NCBI GenBank assembly: GCA_035517495.1
Contig: DATIYT010000117.1
Location: 1-64,000, forward strand
Length of the DNA: 64,000 nucleotides
Direction of reading: 5' to 3'
From: DASZHJ01 sp035517495
GTDB lineage: Bacteria > Pseudomonadota > Alphaproteobacteria > ATCC43930 > CGMCC-115725
Positions within the stretch are counted from its first letter, which is position 1; every line of letters begins with the position of its first letter. Both the position numbers and the translations under genes were made by a program. Under the pieces are notes generated by a model that was not told the DNA's origin, searched no databases, and saw nothing but the letters and a program-made list of their open reading frames with translations. Below are positions 26,570-34,532 of the stretch, in pieces.

Positions 26570-27031
26570 ATGACCGGTCCGAAGCAACCGCGAAAGACAC
26601 TCAGAACTGATGCGCGCAGGCTGGTGGAGGTGTGCGCCGGCGTGAACAGCCGCCTAGCTGCTCGACGCATCACCCAGTATTTCGATCGCGAGCTCGCGGC
26701 CTCCGGCCTGTCCCTCGCGCAGCTTGGCCTTATGGCACAGATCGCCTCGGCCTCCGATGACACGCTGGGCGCGCTGGCGCACCGCAGCGGGCTCGAGCAA
26801 TCGACCTTATCGCGCAATCTGCGCACGCTCGAAGCGGAGGGATTGATCGAGATCGTCGTTGCGGAAAGCGATCTGCGGCGCCGGGCGGTCTGGCTCACTG
26901 AGACGGGAGCTCGGCGCCTCGAGGCTGCGATCCCGCTTTGGCGGAAGGCGCAGGCAAGGTTGGCGCAACACCTCCCGCCAGACCTCGCGCGGCGCCTTGC
27001 TGATGCGGCCGAGGCGCTGGTCGAGGAATAG
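26570..27031 (+). CDS. MarR-family transcriptional regulator
   Basis: The 153-residue protein has a winged helix-turn-helix of MarR type: LSLAQLGLMAQIASASDDTLGALAHRSGLEQSTLSRNLRTLEAEGLIEIVVAESDLRRRAVWLTETG. MarR proteins bind palindromes as dimers and usually release DNA on binding a small phenolic or thiol-type ligand. It is divergent from the cysteine-synthase-like gene and convergent with rarA, so the former is its likely target. A GTG- or ATG-proximal Shine-Dalgarno sequence is not evident, so the transcript may have a short leader. Confidence 0.92.
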   Translation: MTGPKQPRKTLRTDARRLVEVCAGVNSRLAARRITQYFDRELAASGLSLAQLGLMAQIASASDDTLGALAHRSGLEQSTLSRNLRTLEAEGLIEIVVAESDLRRRAVWLTETGARRLEAAIPLWRKAQARLAQHLPPDLARRLADAAEALVEE

Positions 27032-27050
27032 GCTCCGATCGATCCGCCCT

Positions 27051-28337
27051 TCAGGCCTTCCGCTTTTGGCGAAGCTTCTCCCAGTATTCGAGACGCTTCT
27101 TGATCTCGCGCTCAAAGCCGCGGTCGACGGGCTCGTACAGCGTGCGCCGGGGCAGCTCGTCGGGAAAGTGGCTCTGGCCGGAAAACGCGTCGGGCGCGCC
27201 GTGGTCGTACTCGTAGCCCTTGCTGTACCCGAGGTCGCGCATCAACCGGGTCGGCGCATTGAGGCTGTGCTTGGGCGGCATCAGCGATCCGGTTTCCTCG
27301 GCGAGGCGCTGCGCCGCGCCGAAGGCGACATAGGCGGCGTTCGATTTGGGCGCGCTGGCGAGATAGATCACCGCCTCAGCCAGCGCCAGCTCGCCTTCGG
27401 GCGAACCCATGCGGTCATAAGCCTCCCATGCCGCGATCGCCAAAGGCAAAGCCTGCGGATCGGCGAGCCCGATATCCTCGACTGCCATCCGCGTCATGCG
27501 TCGCGCCACATAGATCGGGTGCTCGCCGCCGACCAGCATGCGCGCGAGCCAGTAGAGCGCGGCATCGACGTCCGACGCGCGCACCGCTTTGTGCAGGGCG
27601 CTGATCAGGTTGTAGTGGCCTTCCTGCGCCTTGTCATAGAGCGGTGCGCGCCGTTGCACCGCGGCGGTGACGCCTGCGGCGTCAAGCGCTGCCGCGGGCG
27701 AGAGCGCCGCGAGTTCCTCCGCCAGGGTAATCAGGTAGCGTCCGTCCCCGTCGGCGATGGCGCGCACGGCCTCTCGACCGGCGGCGTCGACCGGCAGGCT
27801 CCGGCCGAGCGCTTTCTCGGCACGCTGCAGCAGGGTTTCGAGCGCGGCGTCGTCGAGCCGCCGCAGCACGAATACCTGGCAGCGCGAGAGCAGCGCCCCG
27901 TTCAACTCGAAGGACGGATTCTCCGTGGTGGCGCCGATAAGCGTGATGGTGCCGTCCTCCACATAGGGCAGAAATCCGTCCTGCTGCGCGCGGTTAAAGC
28001 GGTGGATTTCGTCGATGAACAGGAGCGTGCCTTGACCGCCGACACGCCGCTTCTTGGCCGCCTCGAACACCTTGCGCAAGTCCGCAACGCCGGAGAACAC
28101 CGCCGAAAGCGGCTCGAAATGCATCGATGTGGCATCGGCGAGCAGCCGCGCGATCGTGGTCTTGCCGCAACCCGGCGGACCCCAGAGAATCATCGAGGAA
28201 AGACGATGCTGGGCCACCATGCGGCCGATCGGCGCATCGGGTCCCAGCAGGTGGTCCTGGCCCACCACCTCCGCGAGGCGGTGCGGACGCAGCCGGTCCG
28301 CAAGCGGTCTTGGGGCCTGATCCTCGAAGAGGCTCAT
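27051..28337 (-). CDS. rarA: Replication-associated recombination protein A (AAA+ ATPase)
   Basis: The 428-residue protein begins MSLFEDQAPRPLADRLRPHRLAEVVGQDHLLG, has Walker A GPPGCGKTT at about residue 54 and Walker B LLFIDEIHRFNRAQQD, and ends with the MgsA/RarA C-terminal tetramerisation region (PPKHSLNAPTRLMRDLGYSKGYEYDHG). RarA acts at stalled replication forks, related to clamp loaders and to eukaryotic WRNIP1. The ATG at 28337 shares one base with the stop of the upstream protease gene (TGATG), so translation is coupled to it. The 3' end converges on marR with a gap of 19 bases. Confidence 0.96.
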   Translation of the reverse strand: MSLFEDQAPRPLADRLRPHRLAEVVGQDHLLGPDAPIGRMVAQHRLSSMILWGPPGCGKTTIARLLADATSMHFEPLSAVFSGVADLRKVFEAAKKRRVGGQGTLLFIDEIHRFNRAQQDGFLPYVEDGTITLIGATTENPSFELNGALLSRCQVFVLRRLDDAALETLLQRAEKALGRSLPVDAAGREAVRAIADGDGRYLITLAEELAALSPAAALDAAGVTAAVQRRAPLYDKAQEGHYNLISALHKAVRASDVDAALYWLARMLVGGEHPIYVARRMTRMAVEDIGLADPQALPLAIAAWEAYDRMGSPEGELALAEAVIYLASAPKSNAAYVAFGAAQRLAEETGSLMPPKHSLNAPTRLMRDLGYSKGYEYDHGAPDAFSGQSHFPDELPRRTLYEPVDRGFEREIKKRLEYWEKLRQKRKA

Positions 28338-29737
28338 CAACCTCGGACTGTGACCGAGAGCATTTGGTCGCCGCGCCGGATGCTCAAGGTCCAGTTCTCG
28401 CTGTTGCCGGCGACCGCCGTGCGCAACTCCGTCACGGTCGCGATCGAGCGCCGGTTCACGGCGATCACGATGTCGCCTTTGGCGACGCCGAGGCGTTCGG
28501 CAATGCTGCCGGACTTGACGTCAGTTACGATGACACCGTGTTCGGTGGTATCGAGGCCGAGCTCGTCCGCGAGTGCCGGATTGAGATTGGCGACCGTGGC
28601 GCCAGAAAGCGGATTGCGCCCGGCGATGCTTTGCACGTCGCGCGGCGGCTCCTCGGGCGGCGCCGCAAGAGTGACCGTGGCGTCGCGCTCGCGGTTCTGG
28701 TGCCAGAGCCGAAGCGTTGTGGTGCTGCCGACCGCCAGGGTCGCGACGCGAAAGCGCAAATCCTGCGGGTCGTCGACCTCGTGCCCGGCGATGGCGACGA
28801 TCACGTCGCCCACATGCACGCCGCCGGCGTCGGCGGGACTTCGCGGCTGCACTTCCTTGACCAGGATGCCGCGTGGGTGATCGAGGCCCGCGGCCTGCGC
28901 GATCTCAGGCGTGACCGTCTGCCCCGTCGCGCCGAGCCAGGCCCGCACGATCGGCCCGCCGCTGCGTGCGCCCTCCAACTCGATGCGGACCATCGAGGTC
29001 GGTATCGCAAAGCCGATCCCGATCGATCCGCCCGATCGCGAGAATATCGCGGTGTTGATGCCGACCAGCTTCCCATCCACGTCGACAAGCGCGCCGCCGG
29101 AATTGCCGGGGTTGATCGCGGCGTCGGTCTGAATGAAGGAGCGGAAATCGCCGATCCCGACCGCGGTGCGGGCGAGGCCGGAGACGATACCGCTGGTCAC
29201 GGTCTGGCCGACGCCGAAAGGATCGCCGACGGCGAGCACCAGGTCGCCGACCTGCAGGCTGTCGCTGTCGCCCATTTCCAGCACCGGCAGATCCTCTCCG
29301 GGCACGTCGATCTTGAGCACCGCGAGATCGGTGCGCTCATCCGAGCGCAGCACGCGCGCCGGAAATTCGCGCCGGTCCGCCAGGACCACGGTTATCTCCT
29401 GCGCCTGCGCGATCACGTGGTGGTTGGTGACGATCAGGCCGCCGGGGTCGAGGATCACGCCCGATCCCAGCGAATTCTGGATCCGCTCTTGCGGCACTCC
29501 GAAGGGTGAGCCGTCGCCGAAGAAGCGACGGAAGAACGGGTCGTTCGCAAAGGGTGATGCGGAAGATTGAACGAGCCGGCGCGAGAATACATTGACCACC
29601 GCTGGAGCAACCCGCTTCACGATCGGCGCAAAGGAAAAACGCAGCGCCTCGCGGGGGGGCGGCGCTGTTTGCGCGACGGCCGATACGACGCAGCCGAGCA
29701 GCATCGGCAGCAAAAGCAGAATGAATCTGGGCCTCAT
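28337..29737 (-). CDS. HtrA/Deg-family periplasmic serine protease
   Basis: This 466-residue protease has a Sec signal peptide (RPRFILLLLPMLLGCVVSAVAQT). Its trypsin-like domain holds His107 (TNHHVIA), Asp137 (RTDLAVLKID) and Ser213 (GNSGGALVD), and two PDZ domains follow (about 265-350 and 370-466). That is the DegP/DegQ layout for periplasmic protein quality control. The LA-loop between residues 60 and 85 is short, more like DegQ or DegS-type than DegP. The gene is upstream of rarA with a one-base overlap, an unexpected pairing. Confidence 0.94.
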   Translation of the reverse strand: MRPRFILLLLPMLLGCVVSAVAQTAPPPREALRFSFAPIVKRVAPAVVNVFSRRLVQSSASPFANDPFFRRFFGDGSPFGVPQERIQNSLGSGVILDPGGLIVTNHHVIAQAQEITVVLADRREFPARVLRSDERTDLAVLKIDVPGEDLPVLEMGDSDSLQVGDLVLAVGDPFGVGQTVTSGIVSGLARTAVGIGDFRSFIQTDAAINPGNSGGALVDVDGKLVGINTAIFSRSGGSIGIGFAIPTSMVRIELEGARSGGPIVRAWLGATGQTVTPEIAQAAGLDHPRGILVKEVQPRSPADAGGVHVGDVIVAIAGHEVDDPQDLRFRVATLAVGSTTTLRLWHQNRERDATVTLAAPPEEPPRDVQSIAGRNPLSGATVANLNPALADELGLDTTEHGVIVTDVKSGSIAERLGVAKGDIVIAVNRRSIATVTELRTAVAGNSENWTLSIRRGDQMLSVTVRG

Positions 29738-29820
29738 CGGCCAAGCATAGGGGAAGCAACGATAGGGCGCCAGCCGCGATGGAATGACGTTCGAAAGGAG
29801 TAAAGCCCTTTCGATTCACC

Positions 29821-30909
29821 TCACGCGTAGGCGCGCATGAGCGGATCCAGCGGGATGATGGGGGACTTGTCGGTGGGAACGCCGCCGCGACGAGTTCCGA
29901 CCTCGATGTTGATCCACTTCTCCGCCAAGGCCGGCGGAAGACGCCGGCCATCGGCCAGCGAGAGCCAGATGCGGAGGAGGTGGCGACGCTGCTCTTGCTG
30001 TGGACGGTCGAGGTAGGCCGTGCGCGAGTGGAAAACCACGTGGTTCTGCAGGAATTGAATATCTCCGGGCTCGAAATGCAGGCGCAGGCAGAATTCATCT
30101 TCCTCGCAGATCGCATAGTAGTATTCAAGCGCCTCGCGCTGAGCATTCGACATGCGCGGCGCCTCGGGAAAGCGCGATAACGAGTCGATATACTGCCGGA
30201 CGGGCGAATAGCCCGTGAACAGGTTCTCATGCCAGGAAAAGAGCGGCACTCCGAACCACGGCTTCTTGCCTGGTGGAACCTCGCCACGCCGATCCATGTA
30301 AATCGGCTTGTAAAGTTCATCGAGCAGGTCGGGTCGGCGTCGCATCAACTCGTCATGCACGGAAATGCCGCTGACGATCATGCTCTCGCCGCCGGCTTGC
30401 GCCCGGTTGATGCAGAGCAGCGCCACCACGTCGCAGGAGTCCGTGTGAAAGCAAAGCTCGGCGTTGGTCTGCGTGATCCGCTTGTTATGCTCCTCCACCT
30501 TGTCGCCGAGGTCGATGACGTGGCCGATCAGGTGGCCGTTCCGGTTTTGGGTTACGGGGTCGCCGATATGGCGGCATAGACCCCAGTAGATGCGGATCAG
30601 CGTTTCGCGGTCATAGCGCTCGACTGGAAGTCCCTTGATGTAGCCGAAGCCGAGACCCGAGCGGATCTGCGCCCGCAGCGCGCCAAGACGCGTGGTCAAG
30701 CGTTCGAGCTGGAACGCGTCGCGGTCGATCTCGGGGATCGCGAGACCGCGCGCGCGGGTATTCCACACCGCGTCCTCGATTTCCATGATATCGGATTCTT
30801 CGAGCCGGCAGATCCAATCGTCGCGATTCAGCACCTGCGGCACGGTCCAGGCAAAGCTGCCGCCAATGGGAGCGCCAGGCATCGCTGGCATCTCGGAGCC
30901 GCGATCCAC
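29821..30909 (-). CDS. TauD/TfdA-like Fe(II)/2-oxoglutarate dioxygenase
   Basis: The protein has the iron-binding HxD motif in CFHTDSCDVVALL and the distal His in NHVVFHSRTAYLDRP, with the 2-oxoglutarate Arg probably in RRHLLRIWLSL. It therefore belongs to the taurine/2,4-D dioxygenase superfamily; GYIKGLPVERYDRETLIRIYWGL is also typical of the subgroup. The substrate is unknown. The open frame reaches 30993 only through a TTG. I prefer the GTG at 30909, which follows AGGGGG, giving about 362 residues; an ATG at 30891 is also possible. The divergent LysR gene is the probable regulator. Confidence 0.86.
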   Translation of the reverse strand: MDRGSEMPAMPGAPIGGSFAWTVPQVLNRDDWICRLEESDIMEIEDAVWNTRARGLAIPEIDRDAFQLERLTTRLGALRAQIRSGLGFGYIKGLPVERYDRETLIRIYWGLCRHIGDPVTQNRNGHLIGHVIDLGDKVEEHNKRITQTNAELCFHTDSCDVVALLCINRAQAGGESMIVSGISVHDELMRRRPDLLDELYKPIYMDRRGEVPPGKKPWFGVPLFSWHENLFTGYSPVRQYIDSLSRFPEAPRMSNAQREALEYYYAICEEDEFCLRLHFEPGDIQFLQNHVVFHSRTAYLDRPQQEQRRHLLRIWLSLADGRRLPPALAEKWINIEVGTRRGGVPTDKSPIIPLDPLMRAYA

Positions 30910-30995
30910 CGTCAATCCCCCTACCGTCGCCGGTCCATGCTGGGTGGTGCCACGATCGGCGCTGATCCTGGCGAACCCTGCGTCATTTCGCAAAT

Positions 30996-31025
30996 TTTAC
31001 TTTTTTATGGAAAGTATTTTATAAT
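30996..31025 (+). promoter_or_regulatory. Promoter candidate for the LysR gene with AT-rich palindrome
   Basis: TTTACT (30996-31001) and TATAAT (31020-31025) lie 18 bases apart, about 22 bases before the lysR ATG. The -10 overlaps the palindrome ATAATATTAT (31021-31030). The whole intergenic stretch is strikingly AT-rich for this genome. A LysR protein bound at the palindrome could control both its own promoter and the divergent dioxygenase. Confidence 0.6.
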
Positions 31026-31047
31026 ATTATCAATAGATCGGTGACTA

Positions 31048-31959
31048 ATGCTCAAGAAATTACCGAGTTTGGAGCGGCTTCGCGCGTTGCGCGAGGTGGC
31101 GCGCACCGGCGGATTCTCTGCGGCGGCGGATGCCCTTGCGATCACGCAGCCGGCCGTTAGCAATCAGATTCGGCTACTTGAGGAACAGCTTGGGGTCACG
31201 CTCCTCGAGCGAGTTGGCAGGCGGGTCGCGCTGACGCACCAGGGCGAGATCCTCGTTGGTGCAGCCGCTCGAGCTTTCAAAGAGCTTGAGGTCGCGATCG
31301 AAGAGATTTCGCGGATGCAGGCGGAGATCATGGGGGTGTTGGTCGTGGCTGCGGGTCCGACAGTGACCCGACATTTGCTTCCGCCGGTGATGGCCGATCT
31401 GCGCACGCGCCACCCCGGCATAGACGTGCGCGTGCTGATGGGCAATGCCGACGTGTTGATTTCAGGAATTGTCGACGGCGTGACCGATCTGGGATTGTTC
31501 ACCGGACCGGTCCGCCATTCGCAACTCCGGGGCAGTCTGTTCTATCAAGATCGCTTTGTGCGTATTACCCCGCCGGCCAAGGCGCATGTACTGAGACGCA
31601 TCCAGCCTCGGGACTTGGAGGGGAGGGAACTTGTTCTTTACGAGAGCGGCGGATCGGCGGTTCGCCGCGTGATCGATGACTGGCTCGATGCGGCAGACCG
31701 GAGTCGCATTCGGGTAACCGATATAGGGAGTGCCGACGCGCAAGTGGCCTTTGTTCGCGCTGGTTTGGGGTGGGCGATAATCCCCGAGATTGCCGCGCGA
31801 GAAGACGCTCAAGCGGGGCGCATCGACGTCCTTGAGCTCGATCCGCCGTTAACGCGCGACCTGATGCTGATCTGGCGTGCCGACCGCGCGGCACGACCAA
31901 TCGTAGCAGCGGCGTTGGCCTCGTTTGCAGTTCACGCCGCGGCTGCACCGGGCACTTAG
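31048..31959 (+). CDS. LysR-family transcriptional regulator
   Basis: The 303-residue protein has the N-terminal LysR helix-turn-helix: LPSLERLRALREVARTGGFSAAADALAITQPAVSNQIRLLEEQLGVTLLERVGRRVALTHQGE. The periplasmic-binding-protein-like effector domain covers about residues 90-295. It is divergent from the TauD-like gene, the usual layout for a LysR activator and its target. The effector is probably the dioxygenase substrate or a related metabolite, which is inference. The 3' end faces the PAS-like gene 17 bases away. Confidence 0.94.
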   Translation: MLKKLPSLERLRALREVARTGGFSAAADALAITQPAVSNQIRLLEEQLGVTLLERVGRRVALTHQGEILVGAAARAFKELEVAIEEISRMQAEIMGVLVVAAGPTVTRHLLPPVMADLRTRHPGIDVRVLMGNADVLISGIVDGVTDLGLFTGPVRHSQLRGSLFYQDRFVRITPPAKAHVLRRIQPRDLEGRELVLYESGGSAVRRVIDDWLDAADRSRIRVTDIGSADAQVAFVRAGLGWAIIPEIAAREDAQAGRIDVLELDPPLTRDLMLIWRADRAARPIVAAALASFAVHAAAAPGT

Positions 31960-31976
31960 ACGCGCAATAAAGCTCT

Positions 31977-33227
31977 CTAGGCCGCGAGCCAGTTGCGCCG
32001 CTTGCCGAAGCGCGGTGCCGCCGTCGCCGGGGCGAGGTGGCACAAAACCGTGTCGGGCTCGGCGTTGCGCGCGCCGAGCGGCAGCGCCAGCAGGCGGAAT
32101 GCGATATTGCCGTCGTGGGTCGGCAGGCGCTGCAGCTCCTCGAGCGGCGCCGCCGCCGCGAGCGCGGCGCGGCCCACTTCGATCATCCATTCGACTGCGT
32201 AGGAACCGCTGTCGATCGCCTCTTGCAAGGTGGCGCTGGCCGTTCCGAGCCGTGCAACGCCACCAATGCTGGGATGGCGGTTGGGGTAGCCGGGCGTGCA
32301 CGCGAAGGCGATCATCAGGGTACCGGGCCAGCGCTGCGAGACGAAATCCCGATCGACCGCGCTCACCGCCGGGTAAACCAATTCCCCGCAGAGCGAGCGC
32401 CAGTAGGCGGCAATGTCCGGGAATTCAGTGGCCGCTGCCTCAACCGGGGCCGGCGACGTCTCAGGCGCGTTCGTGGACGAGGCCGAGGGCGTCTCCACCG
32501 GCGAGAGCTCGCCCGAGCTGTGCACGATGCTGAGCGCGGGCACGAAGGGCGTTGTGTCCTCGACCGGCGCAACGAACGTATAAGGTTCCGCTTCGAGGGC
32601 CTCCGCGGTCGAAGTTTCCGCGACTGAGGGAACGATCGCATCCGCCCCAAGTTCCAGAATTTCCGCCGGCAGGGGTTCTTCAACCGGCGCGAAGATCGTA
32701 TCCGGTGCGGCTTCGTCGGCTTCCGTGGTCGTGATCTCCGCGACCGGCGTCACGGCCGTCTCGGTCGGAGCTTCGAGATACTCGATGCCGAATTCTGCCT
32801 GCTCCGGTGCGGGCGCAACGATCGCTTCGACTGTCTCGCGAAGCTCCATGACCGGCTCTGCGATCGGCTCGTGCGCGATGGTATCGGCCGGAAACACCAC
32901 GGCCGGTGGGACCTCAATCGCGGTTTCGACCGGGGAGTCATCTAGAGCGGTGATTAGCGCTTCAGGGGCGTCCCCGGCGACCGCGAACGGCGGTAGGGGA
33001 GCCGCTTGCCCCTCCTCCTCCGGTTCGGACACGACGGCTGGAGGCGTCTTTGCGGCCTGACGCGCCAAATGGCGCGTTAGATCGCCGGACTTGCGCGCCG
33101 GCGAGGTAGCGGCCAGGCTCGGCTTCTCGCCCTTGCGGCTGCGAACTTTAATCGAGATCGCCGTAAGGCTCGCCGCCGGCGGCGGTGGGTCCGCGCTCGG
33201 ATGGACGCCTTCGACGGTTTCGTTCAT
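31977..33227 (-). CDS. Acidic disordered protein with C-terminal PAS-like domain, third gene of parA operon
   Basis: The ATG at 33227 overlaps the upstream stop by four bases and gives 416 residues. The first 60 are Ser/Pro-rich with a basic patch (KVRSRKGEKPS). Residues about 60-265 are acidic and low in complexity, with two degenerate 34-residue repeats (PVAEITTTEADEAAP and SVAETSTAEALEAEP). From about 268 to the end lies a folded region starting FPDIAAYWRSLCGELVYPAVSAVD. It resembles the PAS_5 family that is common in Rhodospirillales and often begins with YWRSL. The role is unknown. Its coupling to the ParA and RHH-like genes suggests a cargo or adaptor protein. Confidence 0.7.
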   Translation of the reverse strand: MNETVEGVHPSADPPPPAASLTAISIKVRSRKGEKPSLAATSPARKSGDLTRHLARQAAKTPPAVVSEPEEEGQAAPLPPFAVAGDAPEALITALDDSPVETAIEVPPAVVFPADTIAHEPIAEPVMELRETVEAIVAPAPEQAEFGIEYLEAPTETAVTPVAEITTTEADEAAPDTIFAPVEEPLPAEILELGADAIVPSVAETSTAEALEAEPYTFVAPVEDTTPFVPALSIVHSSGELSPVETPSASSTNAPETSPAPVEAAATEFPDIAAYWRSLCGELVYPAVSAVDRDFVSQRWPGTLMIAFACTPGYPNRHPSIGGVARLGTASATLQEAIDSGSYAVEWMIEVGRAALAAAAPLEELQRLPTHDGNIAFRLLALPLGARNAEPDTVLCHLAPATAAPRFGKRRNWLAA

Positions 33228-33598
33228 GTTCCGGGCTCCGGCATAGGGGCGCAACTCGGCTCGGCGCACGACGCGGCGAGGGGTTGCAAACAGACGCATG
33301 CACTGCCGACCCGCGCAGGCACAACTGTCGCCAGATAGTGATCGAGCGCGTCGACCATCAATTGCCGAGTGCTCGATTGCAGCTTGGCGGCGGCCAAGTT
33401 GAGGCGGAAGTGCCGGTCGCGGTCGAGTAGCACCGTTTTCCGGACCGCCTTGGGCTTGCGCGGCTCTCGGTTCGCGATCGCCGCCACGGGCAGCACGATT
33501 GGTTCCTCGGGGATGCTGAAGTCGTCAGCCAAGAGCCCGAGTGTCGGAAAGCCCTTCCTGGAGAGGAGCGCTCCGGTAAGAGAAGCGGGGGTCCTCAT
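33224..33598 (-). CDS. Ribbon-helix-helix-like protein downstream of ParA
   Basis: This 124-residue protein has a probable DNA-binding stretch RKTVLLDRDRHFRLNLAAAKLQSSTRQLMVDALDHYLATV at about residues 55-95: one beta strand, two helices, the RHH pattern seen in ParG, CopG and many small partition partners. The N-terminal half is loosely structured and the C-terminal 25 residues are Cys/Pro/Ala-rich (four Cys). The start overlaps the parA stop and the stop overlaps the next start, both by ATGA. It is the likely DNA-binding or ParA-stimulating partner. The family call is by pattern only. Confidence 0.68.
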   Translation of the reverse strand: MRTPASLTGALLSRKGFPTLGLLADDFSIPEEPIVLPVAAIANREPRKPKAVRKTVLLDRDRHFRLNLAAAKLQSSTRQLMVDALDHYLATVVPARVGSACVCLQPLAASCAEPSCAPMPEPGT

Positions 33599-34308
33599 TG
33601 TGCGCTCACCGAAACGGGCGGTAGGGACTCGGGATCCGCGCCGTTGGGCGCAACCAATGCGGCGTCACTCGCCAGCAATGTGCGATGCTCGCCGAGCAGG
33701 CGGCGGTAGAGATATTCCCAAAGCATTGCAATCTCGCCCGCGGCGCGCGGCTCGCCCGGAATTTCCATCACGGTGCGGCCATCGATCATGCTGGCGGCGA
33801 AGGCGGTGCGCTGATGGATGATCGCGGGTGCCAGTGTCCCGTGCTGCGAAAGCGCCATCACCGCCTCGCTGGTGATGCGGGCGCGCGGCGCGGCGCCGTT
33901 GATCACGAATACCAGCGGCTTCTTATGCCGCTCCACCAGTTCGACGGTTGCGCCGGCGGCGCGGAGATCGTGCGGGCTCGGTCGCGCCGGTACGACGATG
34001 ATGTTGGAGACCTGCACGACCTCGGAAATCGTGGCCTCGATTGCCGGAGGCGTGTCGATCACCAGCATCTTGATGCCGAGCGCCTGCATCCGCGCAATGT
34101 CGTCGGCCAACCGCTCGGCTCCGGTGCGGGCGAAGAGCGGCGTCTCGGCGGTTCGTGCGTTCCACCATTCGGCAAGGCTGCCCTGCGGGTCGGTGTCGAC
34201 CAGCGCCACGGGACCGACCCCGCGTCGATCCGCCTCCACGGCGATGTGACCGGCGAGCGTGGTCTTGCCGGACCCGCCTTTCTGCGATGCGACCGCAATA
34301 ACGTACAT
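33595..34308 (-). CDS. Orphan ParA/MinD-family ATPase
   Basis: The 237-residue protein begins MYVIAVASQKGGSGKTTLAGHIAVEA with the deviant Walker A of ParA ATPases, then VDTDPQGSLAEWW and the Walker B-like MLVIDTPPAIEATI. It lacks an N-terminal helix-turn-helix. It is therefore a short ParA like those that position plasmids, chemoreceptor clusters or carboxysomes, and differs from the chromosomal parA that lies next to parB and gidB. No ParB homologue is adjacent; RHH-like and acidic PAS-like proteins follow. AAGGAG precedes the ATG. The cargo is unknown. Confidence 0.92.
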   Translation of the reverse strand: MYVIAVASQKGGSGKTTLAGHIAVEADRRGVGPVALVDTDPQGSLAEWWNARTAETPLFARTGAERLADDIARMQALGIKMLVIDTPPAIEATISEVVQVSNIIVVPARPSPHDLRAAGATVELVERHKKPLVFVINGAAPRARITSEAVMALSQHGTLAPAIIHQRTAFAASMIDGRTVMEIPGEPRAAGEIAMLWEYLYRRLLGEHRTLLASDAALVAPNGADPESLPPVSVSAQ

Positions 34309-34442
34309 GTGCTCTCTCTCCTTGGACGGATAGGCGGGTAGCCGAGCCTAACCCGAAGCCGACGAGTCCGACACAAGTAATAGGAGAGATTTTAGCGACT
34401 TTTTCCTAGTTCTTGACGCCGGCAAGTCCGAGATTGCGCTCA

Positions 34443-34464
34443 ATTAATCAATGGATTGATTAAT
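34443..34464. repeat. Perfect AT-rich palindrome in the parA leader
   Basis: Ten-base arms ATTAATCAAT and ATTGATTAAT surround GG, 135 bases upstream of the parA start in the 224-base gap shared with lipB. The composition contrasts sharply with the GC-rich surroundings. It is a candidate operator or centromere-like site for the RHH-like protein, or a site for an unrelated regulator. The rest of the gap holds weak promoter-like hexamers only. Confidence 0.75.
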
Positions 34465-34532
34465 ATCCGGTTAGCGTCGCGTCCTTCTCGCAATGACGCA
34501 GCGTCTCAAAAGGGCGTTGTGGACAAAGGTAT

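Noticed and set aside
26859..28880. 673-codon open frame on the + strand
   Set aside because: Covers parts of marR, rarA and the protease gene out of frame or antisense; the real proteins explain the DNA.
34443..34464. CtrA binding site (TTAA-N7-TTAA)
   Set aside because: The two TTAA elements of the palindrome are 12 bases apart rather than seven, so it does not fit the CtrA consensus.
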